From NCBI RefSeq assembly GCF_020882245.1, contig NC_083598.1:30789858-30853857 (forward strand): a stretch of DNA of 64,000 nucleotides, given 5' to 3'. The notes beneath the pieces were generated by a model. The model did no database searches and was not told where the DNA came from. It saw only the letters and a list, made by a program, of their open reading frames with translations. The first letter of the stretch is position 1. Each line of letters opens with the position of its first letter. The position numbers were made by a program, and so were the translations under genes. This document shows, piece after piece, positions 44,517 through 58,700 of the stretch. This DNA is from Rhopalosiphum padi. Taxonomy: Eukaryota > Arthropoda > Insecta > Hemiptera > Aphididae.

Positions 44517-47500
44517 AAAATATGTAGTTGTATTTTTTTGTTTTATATAGGATTTTATCATTTAACACTCATTATTTCCAAGTCTATTAATTTTTTTAAA
44601 AATATTTTTTTTATATAATTTGCAGTAAAAATATAGCAACATTAATATATATATATATATATTACTTATTATAATTTTTTTTAAGTTTTTTACTTTATTG
44701 AATGTAAACATTAATTTTTAGTTCCATATTCTAAACCAAAATCTTTTTTTGAATATTTCAATACATCATAATCGAAATACAAACGAGCAGTTCGTGAGTT
44801 ATAAGTATTTTAAGTGTTGGTGATCGGAGTAGTAGACCAAATTGCAATTGTTATGCATTTAAATACCTACTTAAAAAAATATTCTGCTACAGAATATAAA
44901 ATTGAAAACGTAATTCAAAAAAGTAAAAATAAAATATTATTATTTTATTTTCAAAGAAAAATGTTGTTTTATTTCGATTGGAAATTATGTAAGAAAAATA
45001 TTCTCAAAAACATTAATAGATTTTGAAATAATGAATGTTTGATAAAGAATAATCTTGTATAATATAAATATAATTAGTAGTAGTTTATTAATATTTAATT
45101 TTAAATTTTAAAAATAATAGTTTTAAATTTTATTATTATTTATCAAAACTCGGATTATTTTTTAAAAAAATGGATATAATAAGTCATCCAGGAGTTTTGC
45201 TCCTGCAGTACTGCTATTTCTGCAGTATATATAGGTTATATAGATTACTGTAGTACTGACTAAATACTAAAATGGTTTTTCAAACGGAAAAAAAAATCAA
45301 ATAGTCACTGACAGCAAAAATAATATGTAGAAAGTTTTTTTTAAGATAATTTATCATAGTAATAAAAAAATGAATACAATTGACTCATCCCGTATTACTC
45401 GCACACGGTACACCATCCATTTTATGTTAGTTAAGTATTTTTTGTTTTAGCAACTTTATTAAAATTAATCGTCAACTAACCCTATAATTTTTGTAATATG
45501 AAATATAATCTTCAATAGGTACATATCCGAGCGATAAATGGGATGAACTTTGAAAAAAAAAAATGTAATTTTGGTCGCATTTGGACGACGGTAATAATAC
45601 CAACAGTAGTGATATAAAGACATATAATGACACGTTCTCGCTTTAGTAAACGTCCGCACGAATGGAAATTTGAGATATAATTATATTATATATATACGGT
45701 TATTTATTTTCGTTTCGCTTATGACGCGCGCTCGCGTGTGTGTGTGATGTCCGTCACGTTGTACCGAACGTGATTATATCATATAATAATACCTTTACCG
45801 AGATTCGCGTCAATGTGAAAAATAGGTTCGCTCGCGTTGTTTTGTTCCCCCCAGCCGTGTCCCAAGAACTCTAAGTTAAACGATTATATTTTCATCTCCG
45901 TACCCGTTTTTTGTACGTTAGACATTATTAATAATAATAACTTTTATATCATATTAATATCAAGGCACCGTCATTTTGAAAAACGATTGTATAAATTTAC
46001 TCCTTCGAGATTTTAACTCTTTTAGTCGAGAATAATCGAAATTATTGGATCAAAAACAAAGATAAGCTAAGTAGGTATACTCCGAATAATAATGGGACCC
46101 TATTCAAAAACGTTTTTTCTTATACTACCAACTTAATACTTTATAGTTAATGGATTTGCCGTGAAACAGTAGTAATTTATCAAACTATAAGTATTCAATA
46201 AAATTATTATATGTATGGCAAAGTAGGGTATACAGTTCTATATGATTGAGTAGCGTCATTATTTATCGTTAAAAACGGTTGTTATGTTAAGTATGAAAGT
46301 AAAACTGTCGATTTGGATGTAAACACGACTCATGGCAGTTTATTATAAAACAATATACAAATTAATGAACCGATGACCCTGTTGTGTATCTATAGCGCAC
46401 GTAACGTAAATGTTGGACAATTCCAAACTATGTAGATATACAAATGAATAATACGCAACAAAAAATATCAGATTTACAATATTGTCTCAGATAAATATAA
46501 TAAAATGCATTAATTAGTAATTACCTAATTAATATTTTATAAGCTATATAATAAATGGTTGTTATAACTATTATAAGTTAGTAAACGAATTAAATTTAAA
46601 TCCTGTTTTGGTACACCGGTAATGATTTAAACTAATATATACTTAGATACATAATGATAAACTATCAATTCAAACGTTATTCATAAAATCCGTATTAAAA
46701 TGAAATAAAGTAACAACAAAGGTTGTTCAGTAATTGACTGAATTTGTTTTGTTTTTTTTTTTTTTTAATCGTTTTTCAATACTTGAGCTTTTAATATACT
46801 TATTTAATTTATTGAGAAATCAGCTTATAACCATGATATTTCTACAGTACTTATTATTAATATTACTAATAGTACTTTATTAATATTAATAAAGTTTTAA
46901 AGTTCTAAAAATCCATATCTATATATAAAGCAGTAATAGCAGTATCATTTTGACAAGACAACTACATAAAAACATTGTTGGGAAGTTCGTAGTACGTATG
47001 AAAAAAAATGTATACCTATTAACTACTATTATTATAATCTACCCTTAAGGCTGGAGCACAGAAAAACTAGTTTTCAATCACAGTTTATGTAAACAAATTT
47101 AACCGTTTTACAAATAGGCTACCTGCTTCTCATGGTGCATAATTGTATTTCCCGGTATTACATAAATTGCACGTTTTTGTAAAATAAGTCAAAAAACGTG
47201 CGTTCAGACTCCGGAGGAGGTTCAATTTATTTGACGGAAAAGCAACGTAGGCAAGATTGTTGTATAACTACTATATTACTATTATTATTCTAAACAATAA
47301 AACTTCATTATATGCTTGAAATTCGAGCTTTTGAGAGCGATCAATGTACCGACAACTTGACAGACAGCAAAGCCGCATAAATGACATTTATTTTTACAAT
47401 ACTATTTGAGGCGTAATTAACATGGATTTACACGACATTTGATTTATTATAAAATCAAAAATGTAATGCCAACCTGACCTCCTAAGAGAAAATATGCAAT

Positions 47501-49700
47501 TTTTGAAATTTTTCCTACCAATAATATTAATATCATAAACGTACTTTGATCTAATCGAATACGATACATTCATCATTATTTAGTTATTGATTAAAGGTCG
47601 TGGTTCTATTACACAGATAACTTTTATCTGCATGTTTATTATATACATAATAGTATAATACATTTGTATAGTTTAATGTGTACCAATTTAAATCTCACTT
47701 GTTACGTGATACGATATTCACACTTTCTATGGTACGTAGTATTATACAGTTTCGATTTACGTGTTCAATGTAATACATACACGCGATCACCGATGAAGAA
47801 CCAAACATAAACATATATAAAATTATGTATAATACATATTATTACCTATGTGATTATTTATTTGTCGACCATAATTAATAATAAATCCCAAAAAATATTT
47901 AATTATAAGACCGACAATTTATAAGCTTTACTTAGTACTTACTCAATATAGATTACAGAAAATAAATATGTGATTAATCTTCTTATTATTATTTATCTTT
48001 CTAAATATAGTTGTACTTTTTATAAGTACAGTTTGTTGTTATGCCACGTCATTATTCCCACCAGATTTTAAGAAATGTATGCCTTAATGATTAGAAATCT
48101 CACAAATTTTCAATTTTATTTGTTTTTTAACACTTATCAGTTATTGCACTTACGTAATCATGTTCACGTGTCTTAATAATTATATTAGATAGAATTAATA
48201 AGTAAACCTATACTATATTAGTAAAAACTATAGAATTATAAGAAATAAAATTAAAAAATACAAATTAAAGCGCGGGAAACAAATTATTACTATAAACATA
48301 AGTGTATAGATAGTATTATTTTCATATAATTATTAATTATGTTACATATTTTTCATATTATGTTTTTTTATAATATTAGTTTATGGGATGCTCGGAAACG
48401 AAGTCTAAATCTTCTATTGATTGGAGTAAAATTCTACCTTACACTAGTTAGTTGTAGTCTATCTTACGTAGTACAATAAATTTATATTCTGCTTAAACGA
48501 AATCACAGCGTTTTCTAAAAAGAATTAATTGGCCTATTAAAAAACTTAACGATTGAAGTTATTTATAGCCTATCGTAATTTATACTCTAATATAATTAAA
48601 ATTATATAGTTGAATCGATATAATCGTTTAAATCAAAAATGTTACAAGAAAAATGAATTAAAAGTTTTAATTTCATTCATGACAAAATTATAAGCTGTGT
48701 ACAATTTATGTAATATAACATTATACTTTGAAGCTTAAACAATAAATAATAATAATAATGAGGTATCTGAAATAGTTCCTAAAATATAATTAATTTGAAA
48801 TTTTCAAAAACACTGATGTACCTAGCTAAATTGCGCAAACTGTATTTCTCCACAGTCAATATTCTATAATGTATACATGATGTATATAGTATCTTAATTA
48901 TTTTTCAAGTCTTGACTATATTACATTTATCTGCCACTGATTTTAGTTATTTACTATCCAAACAGTTTACTGTCAATATTACTCAGTAACAAACAGTTAC
49001 TGAAAATAATTTTGAAACTACCAAGTAATTAAATTCGTGTTTTAATAAAGAAATATAATAATAAGGTTAAATAAGTATTAAAAAATTTTGTGTAATTGTT
49101 TATTTTTTTCAAGATAAATAATTATTATTTTTATAATTAAGTACTATTATAAAATTACAAAAATAGTACCTAAACCGCTTTTCACCATATGAAATTGTAA
49201 ATTAAATGAAATCATCTGGCCAAATTGTTTGCCTATTTAAACATTTTTCCTTTAAAATAAATTTATTGAATTTCTTATTTCGTTCTAGATAATACAATTT
49301 ATAATAAATCGCTTTTAGATTCCGAGCGAAGCGATTGCATTCTATGAAATATTCTGAGTATCTAATAATTACTATTATTCATTGTCAAAGTTTCAAAGGA
49401 TAATAATATAACATATATTCATTCTATAATATTGCATATTATACGATTTATAAATTTGTTTTTAAATTTATTTTGCCTAAATAGCACTTATTATTATCTT
49501 ATTATTATAACAGATAAAAATTATTCAATATTGATAATAGTATATGATAGATAATTCAATTTAAATTATACTTAGGAAGTCAAAAATAATAAATATCTAA
49601 TATTTTCAAGAATATTGAGAAAATTAACAATAAAAAAAAAAAACCGGAAAAATTAACGTAATACCAGTTTTTGACTAAATTGATTTCATTTTTATATATA
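44517..49700. other. AT-rich region
   Basis: Contains a TA repeat (44645-44663), T and A runs and a CpG-richer patch at 45.70-45.86 kb (GCGCGCTCGCGTGTGTGTG). No gene could be supported. Confidence 0.55.
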
Positions 49701-49715
49701 TAATATATATACAGA

Positions 49716-49784
49716 GTGTAACAGGACTATTTAACAAATATAGTAACATTTGTAATGGAAGTTTGTCAAATAGTCTTGTTACAC
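49716..49784. repeat. Long near-perfect inverted repeat (hairpin)
   Basis: Arms of 23 bases (49716-49738 and 49762-49784) are complementary except at two positions, one of which is a G-T pair on the plus strand. They are separated by 23 bases. Short TA-rich stretches outside the arms (about 49703-49711 and 49785-49793) can extend the stem. The length fits both a miRNA precursor-like fold and a tiny foldback/MITE. The motif ACAGAGTGTAAC beside TATATA suggests a transposon end. Confidence 0.75.
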
Positions 49785-49799
49785 CATATATATTAAATA

Positions 49800-52700
49800 A
49801 TTCAAAAACTAATAAAAGTAACAATTTTTTTTTTTTATTACTTAATTTTAAATCTTGACGAAAATTTAAACTTATCAAAATCGTAATCATTTTTTATTTA
49901 TATTATTGTAACAACCATAAAATTGTGACCTACGTATTGACGAAGTTTAGGCATGCTTGAAATCTACTATATAGCAGAGCGACTTTTCGTTTTTTTTCTT
50001 TTCGCTGGGTGGCTGAGTATGCAAAAAATCGTTTATATACAAATCGTATTCGTTAACAACTCTAGTCGTACCTGTATTCGATATAAATATTTTTTGTTAT
50101 TGTCTTATATTAAACGTGTTTTGATAATACTAGTAAGTATACACAGTACACACACAATTATTATATAAATGTAATACGTCACGTTGCCGTCGCGATGACT
50201 TTATCACGATATAATATATTGCTTATGAAAATGGTCTGTTGTTTTCCACATAAGACGACGTGTTGCATGTATTATAAAAAAATATAATAATTATGAGAGT
50301 GGAACGTTAATAGAGTGATTCGCCAAACATATTTACCTCAGTTTAAATAAATGTATTCAAATTTATATTTTTTAAGTATACTTAAAGACATTATTTTCAA
50401 ATAAAAGCAAACCTTTTATATTATAAATAATATTATTATGCAGATTATGATTTTTTCAAAAACTATGATGTAAATAATTCAAAAACTACTGGTTTTAATA
50501 TTTTGATTAAGATGCGTTAAAATTTTCTAAATTGTCATCGGATTAACAAATTAAATAAACAAAAATTTAAAAAAAAGTTGGTATCAAAATAGGACACTCA
50601 ATAATCTATGTACATACAAAATATATGGTTAAGTATACTTAAGAATTCCGAAAATAAAAATTTGAACAAATACATTATTAAAGGAAAATATTTTAATGAG
50701 TATGTTTAAAGAACCTTCCTGTATACTAAACAGTTTAAATATAGGATTGAAGTATATAGCTCTATAGGTATTTTTTATTTCTTATTCTTCATCGTCGAAT
50801 ATGAAATAAGAGTTTTTTTCACACTTAGGACTAAGATGGTGTATGTAAGTGGATCAAACCTAAAATAACGAAAATAATCTTACAAAGATTGTAACTCACT
50901 TATAAGTTATAACTGCAACAAATATAAAACGATATTAAATAAATACTAGTCTTAAATATTTTTTCTAGAACAATTTGAGATTATAAAAAGCAACTGTACT
51001 CCCGACTATAACTTATTAATTATTAAACGTATAAAAGTTTGAAGAAACTATAGTAAAAATTATATTTTTAAATATTGATATTTCTTATGAATATCATTAT
51101 TCGTATGTTGACCTTAGAAATACATCCACCTTATGAAACAAAGGTATTAATACATTAATGAATTAATTACTTTATGAGTTAAGATTAAAGAATTGAACAA
51201 TAATTCGTTTATAAAAAATTCAAATAAAACACTTGGGAAAATAAATATACAATGATATATTGTATGTTAAAAATTTTAATTGATTAAATTATTATCAATT
51301 AAAATTAAAAATTAAACAAAATTAATTGAAAAATAAATTCAGTGTCAAAAGAAAATCTCTAATATTTATAAAACTAGATATTCTAAAGCAATGGTAAGTA
51401 AGGGAAAATTTACTATTTGTATCCTATTAATATTATTTTTGTGGAAAGTTGTATCTACAGATTAAATGTAAAATGTCTTATCCGCTTGCATCTCATCATT
51501 TTAAAATTGAGTAAACAATTTGATAAATAATTTACTTAATACAAATGAATATATTATCACTCAAAAATAAATATAATATGATAATTATTAATTTAAAGAA
51601 TTAAATGAAAAATTATTTATTTAACTGAAATATTTGAATATAAATTGAACATTTTTTAAAACATCTAAAGCTAAAACTAGATTTGATTGAGACCCTCACT
51701 ATTATTACCAATATATATATTGTTATTGTTTGAACTTTGAATTAGAAAAATAAAAATGATGAGATATGTAGTAATGATTTGTAAAAAAAAAAAAAACTGG
51801 ATAACTCTTAGAGCTGACTTTGAGTCTACCGTGTCATTGTGTGGATACTGCAATAAATCTAAATAAATTATTAGGCGTTCAAAAAAACCATTATGAACGA
51901 AGACGGTATGTCAACCTCTATTTCTAAAGATATTTTTTAAATTTATTTATATTCCTACCATTTTTCTATTAATATAATATGGTATTTTGAACTAATATTT
52001 TAAACAAAAAGATTTTATACAACTATTTAGTATGTCATATCATATATTGTTCAATATATCATCATATTAATGTTAACACTTAACCATCTTACAAAAGACA
52101 CTACCTAGCTCTCACTTCATTAAACCATTCAAAAACACCGAAATCTAATTAAATTTCTTTCTTCTCACATTATCCCCCTAAATCCTAACAGAGAGCTTAA
52201 TAGATAGTCTTGGGACATACTCTAATTCTTACCAAAACCTTAGCACTACTAGATTCATACCCATTATTCATTCTACAATTGATGTAAATTCTTATGTCCA
52301 AAATTACTTATTGTAAATAAACTTGTGTAGGTTTTAATGTTTTAAATAAAATATGTAATAAATAATATTGTTGAAAACTAAAATCAAGTAAAATTTCGGT
52401 GTAAATAGTTTCGCGGTATATATAGTACATAGTATATACATTGATAATTACTTAAAATTAGTCTAAACATTTTTTTAAATTTTATTGTATATAGAAAATA
52501 ATGATGTCTGTATAACAGTGAAAATTTCATTTTCTTATTTTTTTTAATTACAACATAATAACTAAGATAGACAAGAGTCAGAGTTTTACTGTAAAAGTGG
52601 GTATGTGTGAGTGGCTATTGGTTAGTGCTGATGATTATTATGGAAACTAATAGACATAAATATAGATATAATGAAAATTAAAACGAACACAACTTAAAAA

Positions 52701-55280
52701 ATTCCTAAAATATGATAACACCTCTATCTTTTGGAAGATAAACTACGACCATCGTCGGTGACACGTGATTTCAGCGAAAATTGTGACAAACGAACAAACG
52801 CTGAAATTATATGTCTTTGCAACTATCTTTATTCATTAAAATTAAATGATATTTAATGATTAAATCATTGCATTGTATCTCTACACAATTTAATGAGAAA
52901 TCATATTATTGTATGATACTGCAATTGCAGTTTACAACCCATTATTTGTATTTACGAAAGACTTCCAAATGACAAAGTCATATAGGAAAAATTATAACAA
53001 ACTCGTATTCACTCATAGAAAATATAAATTAATACATAACGATTTCGGTATTATTTAATTATTGATTCTCTATACAGGTATAATAGATGGTCATCACTCA
53101 TCAGTATGACACACGAGTATGTAAAGGGTCAAATACGATATCACATAATGACGCATGTATATAATATATACTATTAAAAAATGCACTTTAGTAAATTCTG
53201 ATTCGGTCACACATCGTTATCAAATAATAATATTATAAAGTCAGAATGCATAGCCTATAACTCAAAACAAAAATTGTTCAATTATTTACTGTTATCAATT
53301 TTTCTGAAATTAAATTCTATTACAAAATATGGTAATATTATAAACATATGATTTTATTTACGCCACACGAATTATTATAGTTATAAATCAATATTTTTGA
53401 AATAATGTAATAAAATGTATATTCTTCAATGAATTCCGGTGTAATACCTATATTATATTTGCTTGCATTAATTATACCAAACTGTTGAGTGTAATCAAAT
53501 ACATAATTTTTAATTTGTAGATCAGTCGATCAGTGTTTTATTTTCGACCCACTCTTCCAATGCTAAATTTATTAAACCAAGTATTGATTTTAATGCGTTT
53601 AAAAATGTAAACACTAATAATAAGTAATAACCAATTTTAATTTAGCACAAGTAATAAGAGCACAAATATATTATAACAAAATAAATAATAATACATTAAT
53701 ACATATACCAATAAATCATAACCATATCTATTCAGATCAAAGAATATTAAAGTTTTACTTGGATACTAGAACTCCAATACAATAACAATGTACAGCATGT
53801 TTAAACCATTGTAAATTCAGCAAATTTTTAACATATAATATAAATATAGCATTCATTTTTATGAAATAAATTATTTATCATCATTTTGATTTCGATTTAA
53901 TGGTTTCATACGACTTAAATATAATTTTGCTGCGATAAAAAAACGTAAATATTAAGGAATTCGTGTACTTGCACGTATATTGGTAACGTGTCTATTAAAA
54001 CGTGTCTACGCATAGTTGCATGCAGAAAGCGTTTAAAGGTGTTTTTTATTTTTTATTTTTATTTTTTGAGTTCAACATACACTACAAACATAACAATATT
54101 ATGTATACAGATATAGAAGTAGATATTTTGTATTGATCGTTCTATAACAATATATTATATTATATAAATATGTATTTATATAATATAAACATGTGTATTA
54201 AATGCTAAGCCTTTATAATCGCCGAGACTAGTAGTTTTGACCAATAAAAATACTATATTTTATGTACCCATAAAAGCCCGTAATATTAGTCTATCTTAGT
54301 ATGTAACTTATAATTTATAAGTAGGGATGAGAAGTTATGAGAGAAAAAATTTTCAAAATATGTACAAAAAAAACAAAAAATATGCAGAAAAAAACGAATA
54401 TATGCAAAAAAAAAATCGAAAATATACATAACATTTTTAATTATAAATTTAAATTTAAAAAAAAATAAAAATAAAAGTAATATAATATAATACAATTTAT
54501 AAGCAAGGTCAAAATGTCAGCATCTAATCAATGACTTCTTGTTTCAATGTCTGTATATCTAAAAAAAATTATACATTTTTGTAAATATTGTGACACTCAC
54601 ATTTAATTTTTATTTATTTTTCATACCAGTAAATTTATTGCATTGGACAACTAGAGCTTTTTTAAGATTGTCAACGTGTAATCGACGACGATTGTTGAAG
54701 AAGATAATTTTTATATTTTTATTTAAGTATAATATTTGATTAAAATATGTATTTTTATGCACGAAAAAATGTTTAATGTGCTATTCTTAAAAAATGTAGC
54801 CAAATATGAAAAAAAACAACAAAAATTAACTCGCTAGATTATGAAACGGATTTATAGCTCACCTATAGCTATAAATAGAAGGCATAGATAAAAATATGTA
54901 AGTCCTATAACTTCTCATCCTGAATTATTAATATTTATTATTAATTATATGATCAATTTTTATATAAGAGTACACAAATTTATTATGGAGGATTTGGACT
55001 ATTCCTAAAAAAATTAATTACCCCTCCCCAGATGAGGTTCCAGATACGTGCCTGTTTTAGAAAACCCCAGTTGATAAAGTTCACACGTTAATTCGCAAAT
55101 CGTAATATAAAATAACTACAATTTTTTTATTTATTTGTGTTTATTTGTTCATAATATATTTATGTATTTGCAGTTACGGCGCATAATGTGAATTATTTAC
55201 GCATACCTTAGTACCTTAACTTTATATTAATTGTGTTAATCGTCGCAATGTTTAAAACATAATATTATTTTTGCTATTAT
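49800..55280. other. AT-rich region
   Basis: Long A/T runs (49815-49839, 51783-51796) and chance open frames only. No gene, RNA or intact mobile element recognised. Confidence 0.55.
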
Positions 55281-55287
55281 ATTGTAG

Positions 55288-55369
55288 AAGCATCAACCTC
55301 GACGCAAGTGGAATGAGCCAAAGCGATGACGGGGAATGTAACTCGTTTATTAAGAAAAAACCATCTCGA
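55288..55369 (+). CDS. Probable exon of an unidentified plus-strand gene
   Basis: The acceptor tattttTgctattatattgtag precedes the segment (a second AG lies 3 bases on) and the donor CTCGA|gtacgt follows. The frame INLDASGMSQSDDGECNSF then IKKKPSR is open across the exon, ending in phase 0. ATG at 55313 could be the start (19 codons). The patch is GC-richer than its surroundings. It may belong to the gene whose promoter is at 42.74 kb. A possible next exon begins at 55637 (30-codon frame with NDENMRCKYTNNGGRN), but its acceptor is weak. Protein not recognised. Confidence 0.4.
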
Positions 55370-55729
55370 GTACGTACCCGCAAATATTATTACTTATTAT
55401 AATAATATGTCGAGTAGAGGTACTCACTATTCAGTAAAAATGTTTTGTGTACCTACTATATAATAATGTACATGTAATGTAAACGCTCAATTTAACATAT
55501 TACTTATTATGAACATGAAAAAGCATGAAAAATCAGAAAACGACTATATATATTTATATATACGATTTTTTGTGACTTATAGTTATGTATATTATTGTCA
55601 TGTGATATTATTTGGTATGATCATGCGGCAGTGCAGTACGCAATATATTTTGAGACGACTAATGACGAAAATATGCGTTGCAAGTATACAAACAACGGCG
55701 GACGTAATAGTCCATTGGAATGTGGTTAA

Positions 55730-58700
55730 ATCTGAACGTTTCGTTTTATCGCCGAGGATTAAAAAAAAATGCCATTATGTCCAACATTGGCGCGATAGTT
55801 TCATGAACTGCAAAAAAAAAAAATACTGTCAAAAATTAACTTTATCAACCCTCTTCCAACAAGAAAATAACCGGTTACCGGTCTTAATATTATATAGCAT
55901 GTAATAATATTATTGATTTCAATACTCGGTTAATGATCGATGTTTTTTTTACTGATCTCATTTCGTATAAAAATGAGTGTAATGGTTAAACTGAAAATGT
56001 TGACTGGCTAGTGGCCATGGCGATGTTCTGGAAAAAAATTCCAAAAATATAAATCCCCAGTAGATAAATTAATCAATGTTTATACTTTCTTAATGATAAT
56101 AATACAATAAAATGAGAGATAAAAAAAAGGTATAATTATATATATATATATATATAGATAGATTCTGGTAATAACTATATAATATTAGTTGTTATATACT
56201 TATATTATTATTTTGATACTGTTACTTTCTAAGCATTATTGAGTTTAGTTTTATACTGAAGATTTTTTTCTTGAAATTTATTTCCACGATTCGCTGCAAA
56301 AAATTGGGTAGGACTAGCTTTTTAACAATGACACAATACCAAACTAATTACAGCATATTAAAATGGAGCCACCCAAATACGTCATTGCATTATTTTTAAA
56401 ATCATTCAGTCATATGCATTACGTAAAATTTCCCAAACGCATTGCAATTTATACAAACTCATCCAGACGAAAACCTCTCTATCTTATTATAATATACATT
56501 ATACGTACCTACGAGAACCTACATAATACTCGTATATATGTACTACCCACGCGTACATACACGTGATTACTAATGAGTAATAAACTAATTGCTAATTATA
56601 ATATAAACTGAACAGTTGTGTAGTGGGTGTTATAATATTATTTTATGCACTCATTTTTATAGGTATATAACATATTACAGTCAGACTCGTCATATTATAA
56701 ACACTGCCGAACACGACCTTTACACGAGCTCTGTAGTATTTACCACATCATACATGAACCGCATGGGTTTTGAATAAGCCGACTAGGTTTTAAAATTGTT
56801 TATCAATACATTGTCAATACATTATTGAACTGATATCGAACATCGAACATCGATTATGATAAATGATTAATGATAGTACTAACTACTATAAGTACCAGGT
56901 AATATATTGTATAACATTATCCGCGTGTATCCGTGTTTCTAATAAAATATGAACGAGTACACTGATATAATCGTATTATTGGTCGAGGTGGTGGGTCGAT
57001 ATAAAAATTACAATTTTACTGCACGGTAAAAAAAACATCGTTTCTGTTTATCAAACGTATAAGTTACACACTATATAGTATTCAATGTATCATATCAAAA
57101 TATTGTGTGAATCGAAAATGTCATTGGAATCTGCCGCCTATCTACATTAGAACATCGCTCCTATGGCGTATGCAGACAGCAGACACGACTGCAATCTCGT
57201 GATCGCCTATAAACTATAAATTCTATTATAATAACCGGACGGACATTATGCATTTTTACGCGTTCAATTATAATATCATGCACATAATTTAATGCTATTA
57301 TATCATCATAATATTATACTTGTACGGTATAGGTAGGTACCTATAATATGTTATTTACACACGTGACTGAGAGGGCATTAGCAAAACGGCGAGGCGTTAT
57401 TGTTTTACGAATTATCATAACTATTATTATTATATCACTGTGCTATTTAATATATATAGTAATATAGTAGGTAGGAATAATAATACAAAGTATATCATCA
57501 TACAGAGTATATCGTGAAAATTTGACACTTTTATATTTAAATATGTCAATCCCCTATGATACACACTGTATATAAATTTAAATTTTATGTTTCATTTCCT
57601 TCTATACACTATGTTTATTAATATGATATATGATAATATCATTGAATGCAATACCATAATATTTTTTTTTACCTCCGGTGGAATTCGTACGTTAACTCAT
57701 CACGTGAACGTGGCACATGTAACGCGTGAACCAGAGCAACAAAATAATGGGTACCTACCTAAGCTATTACCTATTACAACGTTACAATATGGCCGGTAAT
57801 TAAAATTCGCCGCATAAAGGGTTAATTTGAATTCCTATTTTTATTTTTTTTTTCTATACATAATAATATTATCTAGTCCGTAATTATAATATATTAGTAA
57901 TGTGTAAATGTGTAATAGAAAAAGATCGTGATGCGTCATGTATGATTATTGATTGTATACTAAACATTTTTTTCAAAAATGTTAATTATTTTTTTTAATG
58001 ATATTTACAATATGTATGGATATCATAGGTAGGTATATTAAAAAAAATATGTATGAATATTTTTTTGAATATGTCAACAATGTATGGCAGTAATGCACTA
58101 ATTTTATTTTTAAGTATAGTATACTACATGCAAAATATTACGATCTTAAAACTACCAGAACTTTCGTAAAATATAAAATATCATAAATACAAATGTACAA
58201 ATTATAATTTCCTTACCTAATAACAACACATGCGTTGTTATTAACTTTAATTGATTCTGGTGAACTCAAATTTTGTATGTTATACATTATTATCAAAAAA
58301 CAACGTTATTATTTAACGAAAATAACACAATAATAGTTAATACTCTGACAAGGCGATGGAGTCCTCTAAAATTAATATTACTATCATTAATATTGTTGTT
58401 GTTTTTTATTATTATTATTTATTCAAATGATGGCAACACAATTATTTACACCCTAAGCATCCAAGAGGATTAACCAGAATGGATAAGAATGATTAATTTT
58501 AAAACAAATATTTAACTAATAATACTATTAACTTTAATGTTTATAGTATAAATTATAAAATATTTTTTTTTTATACATATATTGTTATACTCGTTTGATG
58601 TTATAAAATTCACATGTAGGTATTACACTGAGGACAATAGTCAGTAATACAGTGTACACATTTCAACAATAATTGTGAATTTACTTCAGAATACAAGTTA

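Noticed and set aside
44182..44568. 128-codon minus-strand frame
   Set aside because: Its His/Thr/Arg-rich part is a translation of the GT/GC microsatellite, and it is antisense to the more protein-like plus-strand ORF at 44352.
55509..55904. 131-codon plus-strand frame
   Set aside because: Its first half is Tyr/Ile-rich AT-driven translation and the rest ends in Lys runs; another frame of the same stretch looks more coding, so neither is claimed as a gene.
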